Part shown: piece after piece, positions 56,500 to 64,000 of the stretch | Layout: each line of letters opens with the position of its first letter | Position numbering within the stretch: position 1 is the stretch's first letter | DNA from: Sclerodactyla briareus | Lineage: Eukaryota > Echinodermata > Holothuroidea > Dendrochirotida > Sclerodactylidae | Length of the DNA: 64,000 nucleotides | Reading direction: 5' to 3' | Assembly: GCA_026419785.1 (NCBI GenBank) | Contig: JAODTK010005856.1 | Coordinates: forward strand, 434,001 to 498,000 | Translations under genes and position numbers: made by a program | The notes under the pieces: generated by a model | Database searches by the model: none | What the model saw: the letters and a program-made list of their open reading frames with translations, nothing else | Told to the model about the DNA's origin: nothing

Positions 56500-58880
56500 T
56501 GGAGATGAATTAGGGGTAGAGAATCTTCTCAAAAGCATTATCAGTATGGCCTCCTTCTATGATTAGAACTGTCACAAAGAGATGAGAATTATCCCAGTTG
56601 TTTTCACCAGTTATAATGATGAGTATGGGGGTGAGGGGAATCCGCCAAGTTTTGTCTTGGTTTTCGCAAGAGGGTTTCTTAAAGATTTTTCTAAAGATTA
56701 TAAGCTGATCTTGTATCATACTGCCATGTGTATGCACAACACACCTCATTCATATCATTCACGCTTGGGACTTGGCAGGTTTTAGCAGTATATGTATAGC
56801 CTAATGTTGCATTCGAATAGCAAAGTTATTGCGTTCAGATATTGCATCCGTGTAAACAGTATATGATTAATTGATCACAATCAGCCCAAATTTGAAGGCA
56901 ATGATATTATCTCACCGCAAAGTCTATGCTTATTGCTTCATCAAATCAAAAGTGAATTGACCATTTTTCTCATATAATAATTTATGAATCAGGAGATCCA
57001 AAAGTGTCTCACTGTACTCTAAAACTGGGTTATTTCCAATCTCGGAAGAGATGATTCTAAAATGTACACCACTCCACAAGGTATTGTATTGATTACCTTC
57101 AGTGAAATTCTAGTACGAACAATGTGGGAGAGGTCGTAACAGTCTTATGACCACTAAATGAATTATGCAGTACATATCAACACAAGAAGTTATGGAATCA
57201 ATCATTTGTTAAGCCGAGCCTGTTAGACCGTGGTAACACCACAGTTCATAAGAATGTAGTTTAAATGTACGACAACTTCATAATTCCGATACATCAGATA
57301 GTAGGAGTGAGGTCATCGCGAAGGTGCGTCGTAAATTTGTTTGTAGATGACGACCCCTCAGTTAATGAATGATGCACAATTCTTTGACATTAACCAACTT
57401 GTAGACCCGCTTTTTATATCACTTTCTCTTTTTTTTTCTCTGCGTTTTCAGCTTTATGACTGCAATTTAAGGAAAGTCATGCTCGTCAAGTGATAAGGCA
57501 CAATTTTTGACAATGAACAAATTGTAAGAAGCTTTTCATATTGCTTGTTCTTTTTTCCAGCTTCATAACTGACCATTTAAGGAAAGTGGATTGCACATGG
57601 TGAGTCACATTGATATTAGACAATGACCCACATTGACTCACCACGCACAGGGGGGGTATTGGGAAAAATCAGGCAAATGACATCATAAATGTATAGGTGC
57701 CATTTTTATTAATCGGGACCCAATGGACGGTTTAGGGACAGGGCAGTTTCGTCCAACCCAATATGAGAATAGGGGATGGGGGGAAATCAGGATGTGTTGA
57801 AATTATCAGGTATACAAAACAAGTTATGCTGGGTCTGGGGCAGATATGGGGGTACATTGTAATGTGTGACCCAGAATACATTAACTTCAACACATTATCA
57901 CACCAGTTAAGTTAGTTCTATGGGGGGGAAAGGCAGGGGACTAATCTCTCCCAGTTCTAAATGTTCCTGAATATTGTCCATGGGAATGCAGGAGGAAAAT
58001 GATAACGCCTTGAATTAGATAGTAATTTAACACTTTCTCCGACATCCCGGATTTGAACTATCTGTGTTAGGCTCTGCACGAGCGATGGTAGCGCTTCTCT
58101 GCTGCTGGTCCATCCTAATGAACTCTCCTGCAATTATGTTTCTACAACCGTACCTGCCCCCATTATTACATTACCTCCACGTTCAGTCCAGGGATGTCGC
58201 CCTGGGCGCAGAGGCTTCATTTATGTCAGCACGTATTCTCTTCAGGAGCAACTAAGAATCTCTCTGTGAGATTTCAAGCCACACTTGCCCTCCAATTATA
58301 TCGCACAAAATCCACCAGAACAAAACCTTCACACAGTATAAGAAGTAATCAAAGACAAGTTGGTGTAACTTTATAAATGGGGAGGACCATGTGACTAGAG
58401 TGCAATCTCATCGTATTATACGATAGGTGGTAAAACTCTCGCAGTAATCCAATGCTCCTCTTTCATAATCTACGAAAATACAGGACAGTAGTCTACGTAC
58501 TGAAGCTTCCCTTTGCATACGCAACTTACTGAGCCCATGTGGGTAGGCGTTTGTAAATAGGGTATGTGGAAATTAAGCTTTTCATTGTGACGGCTACTTG
58601 TACACACCAGAATCAAAGATCAAGTACACAGAGAATCGGTTGTGCAGCACATCACACTGGGAGTATATGAATTATGCCACTGAAATACCTAACCAGCTAT
58701 TTACGTGATATTTAACTGCGGACAAAGGTGGGATTAAATCTCGAAACCACTCTAGCAGAAACTGCTGGGCGTAAAGTGATTACTCATTACCAAACATGGC
58801 ATAATAAACCTATTTAGATTACGACACCATGTCGCTAATTCCTCGGTGATGGTGACATCAGTCACGGACTCATGGTACAT
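56500..58880. other. Mostly featureless stretch with one diverged duplication
   Basis: A diverged tandem duplication of about 115 bp lies at 57385-57600 (TTGACA.T.AAC.A..TTGTA, then CAGCTT.AT.ACTG, then ATTTAAGGAAAGT, twice). Otherwise I see no gene or repeat I can support. Confidence 0.4.
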
Positions 58881-58889
58881 TACTCTAAT

Positions 58890-59930
58890 TATATATACTC
58901 GATTACAAAGTCATGACAACAGAATGCGATTGGACTACCATAAACTCCCCTGAGGGGTATCAGCAGATTGTCGCGAAGGTGAAAATGCTTTCCTTTCCAG
59001 GTCTCCCTTATCCATGTGAGACAGGCCGGAATTTTCACAAAATATGATAGGTTGATAACTACTAACAACATTTATACTGGATCACAAAGTACAAGACAAA
59101 ACAATGCGATGACTCCATTAACTCCATTGAGGGTTATCTGTGTAAAAGGTGTAGGAATGCTTCATTCTCCACATCTCCATTATTCATGTAGGACAGGCCA
59201 GGATTCACACTAAATCCTATAAGAAGGTTGATAACTACCAACATATCTACAGTGTAATAACTAGAATTTCTTTTCTCTTCAATAACTCAACCGTACAACA
59301 CCGGAACAACTGTCAGTCAATGAGGTTCCAACACAAGTTTACTCCTATGTACCACAGGGGTCCTGCATGCATCAAACATGTACAATACTGCTTCCATGTA
59401 CACAGCACTTTGTACCAACAACTAAAAATAACGTGAATATGCCCTGAGTGAGATCCTCATCCAGCAAATTCATCCACACATGACAAGGCCTGATAAAATC
59501 TGGCAATACATATACAGGCATACATTGCTGGCAATGAAAACTTCTCCATTCTCCATGAGACGGGTCGGATTTTACCCCAAATCTGTTAAAAGGTTGATGA
59601 CTATCAACACATCTACAGTGTAAATCTTTTTTGAGTGTGATTTTCTTCAATAAATCGAACCGGTACGAAACACTGGTAGCAACTGTCAGTCATGAAGGTT
59701 CCAACACAAGTTTACTCCTATGTACCACAGGGGTCCTGCATGCATCAAGCCTGTACAATACTGCTTCCATGTACACAGCACTTTGTACCAACAACTAAAA
59801 ATAAAGTGAACATGCCCTAAGTGAGATCCTTATCCAGCAATGATCCACACATGACAAGGCCTGATAAAATCTGGCAATACATATACGGGCATACATTGCT
59901 GGCAATAAAACTCATTACTCATAACAACGC
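58890..59930. repeat. Complex tandem duplications (~190 and 373 bp periods)
   Basis: GGTTCCAACACAAGTTTACT and the ~300 bp after it, nearly identical, occur at 59324 and 59697 (period 373 bp). A second motif set (AGGTTGATAACTAC.AACA, then TCTCC.TTAT.CATG.GA) repeats near 58985, 59160 and 59540. The two sets interleave, suggesting successive duplications. Confidence 0.85.
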
Positions 59931-61259
59931 ATCAATAACTTAATGAGCTGAATACACCCCTGTGAATTTCTTGATTGGCAAATTGCCGGCAACATGACGG
60001 CTGTTTTCCCCCCCCTGAGATAATTGGTTTTACAGTACTAGGAATAACCCAAGTAGAACGTGGTTTTTCATCTGTCAACAACGTCTAATTCATGACATCT
60101 TTTAATCAGCCAGTGTAAAGTGCATTCCATCCTTCTTGGCTCACAACGGGGCATAACATTATTATTAAAGGGGCTATTCTCCTATATTCCAGACAGTGGC
60201 GTAGCCCGCCTTCCAAGTCAGACTAATCTTCACAATTTGGAAAAAAAAATCCGACGGTTCCCCTCCGCTGGAAGAAAGTTTGAACGGGGGGAGGGGGGTG
60301 ACCACTAACTTCATGAATCCTCATACCTCACAATATCTCAACAACATCACCGCCTCAAGCCCATTTTGGGCCCACTTACTCTCGCAATTATTCAATCCCT
60401 TCCCACATTACTGGATTTTTAAGGTTTTTTTCCACTAGTTTTTTCTCCATTTCTCTCGTTTTTTTTCCCTTCCCCTTCTTCATTCCTTCCCGTTGATAGT
60501 TTTCAGGGGGAAGTGGCAGGGAATGTCTACTAACTTTTGTGGGGGAATCCGAACTTGTACCTCAACCACAATATCCCATAACCCTTAAAGCCATTTTGGG
60601 CCACTTCTTCGTGCAATAAGGCCTATTTCATTCATTTCAATTCATTCATACTTTACTGGAATTTTCCGTTTTTTCCACTTTTTTTTTCTTTTGTTTGTTT
60701 TCCTTTTCCCCTTCTCCTCCTCCTTATCCCCTGTTTCTTCCATTTTCCCGTGTCGAACCTTTGTCGTGGAAAAACTGCCCCCCTCTTCCCTGGCTAGCCC
60801 ACTGATTCCAGATCATGTCTTGGTATGATTGTAGATCATGTGTGAGTATAAACCTTTCTCAGTCCATGGAGGCCAGATGAACCCTTGCAATGATGATTCA
60901 ACTCTACAAGTTCATCAGACAGCATCAATGATCGCGTGACCACACTGGACAGCTGCATCAGGAAGTTTGTCAAACTCATCTTATCCATTTTCCTGATCTC
61001 CATATACAGGGCCCCTCTTTATCAGCTCATCATGAAAATCACTCCTGTCTCAATTTCAGTGAAATAATCTCATGATCGATGATAGCAAAAGACAGGGGAT
61101 GTGTATCGACATTGCGATAAATAAAAAAGAGATGATCGAATAGATACCTTCAGAGACAAATAATGTAATAGTACTATTCATCAAGGTAACATCTTATAAC
61201 AGGTGGGCTACACCTCAGGTATTTCTTGCACCCGGTAGCCAGCAGGGGGTGTAATGAAA

Positions 61260-62560
61260 TATGGGATGGTGACACTCGGGTGATATAAGCACTGAGTATT
61301 ATAGGGGACACTTCTTCAATGCTGATCATGAGCCAGTATAGTGACACTCCTTCAATAATGAGCAGTATAGTGACACTTCTCCAATACTGAGCACTGAGCA
61401 GTATATTGACACTTCCTCAATACTGAGCACTGAGCAGTATAGTGACCCTTTCTTTAATACTGGCATGAGCAGTATTAACGTGAACTTCTCCAATACTGAG
61501 CACTGCACAATATAGTGAAACGTTTCTATACTGGCACTGAGCAGTATAGTGATACTCCTTAATACTGAGCACTGAGTAGTATTCTATGAAACTTCTTCAT
61601 TTACTGAGCAGTTATAGTGACACTTCTGTGATACGAGCATGAGAAGCATAGTGACACTTCTTTAAAGAAGGAGCACTGAGCAGTATAGTTGGACACTGCT
61701 TTAATACTGAGCTCTGAGCAGTATAGGACACTTCTTTAATACGGAGCAGTGATAGTGACACTCTTTAATACTAGCACTGAGAGTATATGGACACTTCTTA
61801 ATACTGAGCAGTAAGTATAGAGACACTTTTATCAATACTGAGCAGTTATAGTGACACTTCTTTAATACTTAGTACTGAGCAGTATATTGACACTTCTTTA
61901 ATACTGAGCAGTATATTGAAACTTCTTTAATTACTGAGCACTGAGCAAAACTTTTTTAACATTCTCTAATATGAGCAGTATAGTGACACTCCGGTAATAC
62001 TTGCACTGGAGGCAGTATAGTGAACACTTCTTCAATACTGAGCAGTATATTGGACACGTCTTTAAATAATGAGCACTGAGCAGATATTAACATTCTCTTA
62101 ATCTTGAGCAGTATATTGACCTGCTTTATATGAGCACTGAGCAGTATATTGACACTCCTTTTATTTAGCACTAGCAGTTATCTTGATAATTCCTCAATAC
62201 CGAGCACTGAGCAGTATATTGACACTTCTATATGAGCACTTTGAGGCGTATATTGAACTCTTTCTTTATATGAGCCGATACTAACACTTCTCTAATATTG
62301 AGCAGTATATGGACCCTTCCTTAATACTGAGCAGTATATTGCACTTCTTACTATTTAGATGAGCAGTCTCTTGAGACTTCACAAATAGGAGCAATGGAGC
62401 ATATATTGACACTTCTTATATTGAGCACTGAGCAGTATATTGACTCTTCTTTAAAACAGACCTAAGCAGTAACATTGACACATTCTTTAACCGGCACTGA
62501 GCAGTATATTGACACTCCTTTGATACTGAACAGAACGGAGACACTTCTTCAAAACTGAGC
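61260..62560. repeat. Minisatellite array, ~36-bp unit, roughly 35 copies
   Basis: Units read AATACTGAGCACTGAGCAGT followed by ATAGTGACACTTCTTT, with frequent one-base indels and some shortened units (about 20-25 bp, lacking the AGCACTG part). ATACTG and CAGTAT in each unit are complementary, so single strands can fold into serial 6-bp hairpins. The minus-strand dodecapeptide-repeat frames (SIYCSVLSIGEV type) result from the 36-bp period. Confidence 0.92.
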
Positions 62561-62569
62561 AGAAGTTCA

Positions 62570-64000
62570 CATGCAGACAGTGGAATACATATTGAAACCC
62601 AGAGTACTTCAACGTGTGAGCATCAATAGTTTCCTATAACTCCTTTCATACAGTATATATAGACAAGGTGATTACATGGTTGAATGAACAAGAAATGTTT
62701 TGCAGTTGATATCAGGAATATGATTGCATCAATTGGATTCTTCACTTCATTTTACTCACTGAGTATTTCTTATCACAGTCCATGGTATCCTTGTCTGTAA
62801 AACAGCATGTCTAAAAGGGGGGGGGGGGGGGGGGGGTCCGCTTCATAGGGTCCTGAATCTGTTTTGTTTTTTTCAAATTAAAATGCAATATATTTTGCTC
62901 CCCCAATTTGATTTAGGAACTATCCTCGACATTTTGGAAACAAAAACTGGCTCCCACCTGGTTTTTATTGCTAGTTACTAGTACTGGAGACACTTATAAA
63001 CACACAGGGGCATGTTGATCAACATCAGAGATAAACCTATCATCCTACAATTGGGGGCTTGCAGATTCCTACCGCATTTGATGCATGGTTGCCCCAGGGA
63101 GTATGCCATTTTTCACATACCATAAAAACCTCATAAACACTCGACACCACCATAGCCAGCTGTGAACAGTTCTATAGTGACGTAGGTCGGCGTTACAAGA
63201 TGCCTCATATTGTTCATGTGATTACTGAAGCTTTTTCGACGACCCTAAAAACTCCTGACCAATAACTACAGTTGCCATACTGACTCCCCATATGAGCTTC
63301 AATGCTAGGCTGTCTGTCATGGCATTTGTCACCCAATTTCGATGGCGGCAATAGGGAATGCCTATGGTGAACGAGTTGTTACTTCAATACCGTACACAGC
63401 CAGTTTTCCTGTGTCTAGAAATCCCAACTAGGCGGGTGGGACCGCCGGTTGGTAAGCCACAATGATGTGACTGGCTAAACTGCGTCAACTTAGGAATAAC
63501 TATGGCCTTAGAAACGGTGATGAACCATTGAAATTCCCGATTGCAGGGCTCACATAGCAAATGTGACCTACATAAGCAGGAGCTTTGCTGTAAGTACTGA
63601 AGCAATGGATAGAGGGTGAGGCTGAGGCCGTACAATCAGATCGCAAAACAGAATCAGTGTAATTTTTGCCAAAACCCCCCGTTATGGCAATTTATAAGCG
63701 ATTTGTTGCACGACTTTTACCACTAACTGTGAGGCCCTCGCGAGCTGAGTACTTCATTCCAAATTATGCCAGCTGAAAACTCCACCAAGCTTCTAGGGAG
63801 CTTACAAGGAAGTGTGGTTTAGATAGAAATTCTTATGAGGCCCTACCGCAAAGCTCAAATGATCGTGGCGCAAAAGTATAGAGTAAGATTTCTACTAAAA
63901 AACACTTCCTCAAAAAGCCTAAAAAGTTCCTAATCGTGAAGATGACTTTACCCAAAAAACCTTTTTGGGACAAAAACACGTCAGAAGTCGGTCTCTACAT
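62570..64000. other. Right edge: G20 run, otherwise nothing recognised
   Basis: An uninterrupted G20 run lies at 62817-62836. The rest is AT-rich sequence with no supported gene, including the 83-codon minus frame at 63384-63635. Confidence 0.4.

Noticed and set aside
61326-62171. Minus-strand dodecapeptide-repeat proteins
   Set aside because: A 36-bp DNA period gives 12-residue repeats automatically. Frames break every few units.

Overview
The window looks like nuclear DNA of an animal, most probably a marine invertebrate. It has split genes with GT/AG introns, long repeat-filled introns, non-LTR retrotransposons, tRNA-derived SINEs, MITEs, satellites, minisatellites and microsatellites. 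It has no operons, ribosome binding sites or CRISPR arrays. The phylum is not determinable from what I can see; a deuterostome or mollusc-like genome is an inference from repeat style only.

Two conserved genes can be read exon by exon, although the ORFs are broken by many one-base indels. On the + strand, about 5.1-9.7 kb, are three exons of ISCA2, the mitochondrial A-type iron-sulfur carrier; its first exon was not found. On the - strand, from about 48 kb (perhaps 51 kb) down to 23.9 kb, is a formin of the FMN1/FMN2/cappuccino group. Its readable parts are a pre-FH1 exon, the proline-rich FH1, most FH2 exons, and a basic C-terminal tail with a clean stop. The genes converge tail to tail across about 14 kb of non-coding DNA. 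They do different jobs (Fe-S cluster maturation versus actin nucleation), and nothing suggests joint regulation.

In several exons the indels exactly restore splice phase and conserved protein length. They are therefore better read as uncorrected long-read or assembly errors than as pseudogene decay.

Layout: 0-4.8 kb, LINE fragments, a TIR element with a LINE inside it, satellites and a 15-bp minisatellite; 5.1-9.7 kb, ISCA2, with a LINE and a SINE in its last intron; 9.7-23.9 kb, intergenic, with satellites, a ~270-bp tandem repeat, an A-rich tract and a SINE; 23.9-51 kb, formin, whose introns hold a probable hAT-like element, MITE copies, a 2.4-kb dimeric satellite array, a LINE 3' end, SINEs and poly-G tracts; 51-64 kb, no secure gene, with tandem duplications and a 1.3-kb minisatellite of ~36-bp hairpin-forming units.

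The most unusual item is a dispersed composite element, seen at least four times. It has a terminal stem-loop, then a CA/TG microsatellite, then tandem ~307-bp units that are themselves dimers of two diverged ~150-bp monomers. A second, unrelated satellite at 22.3-22.7 kb has the same layout.
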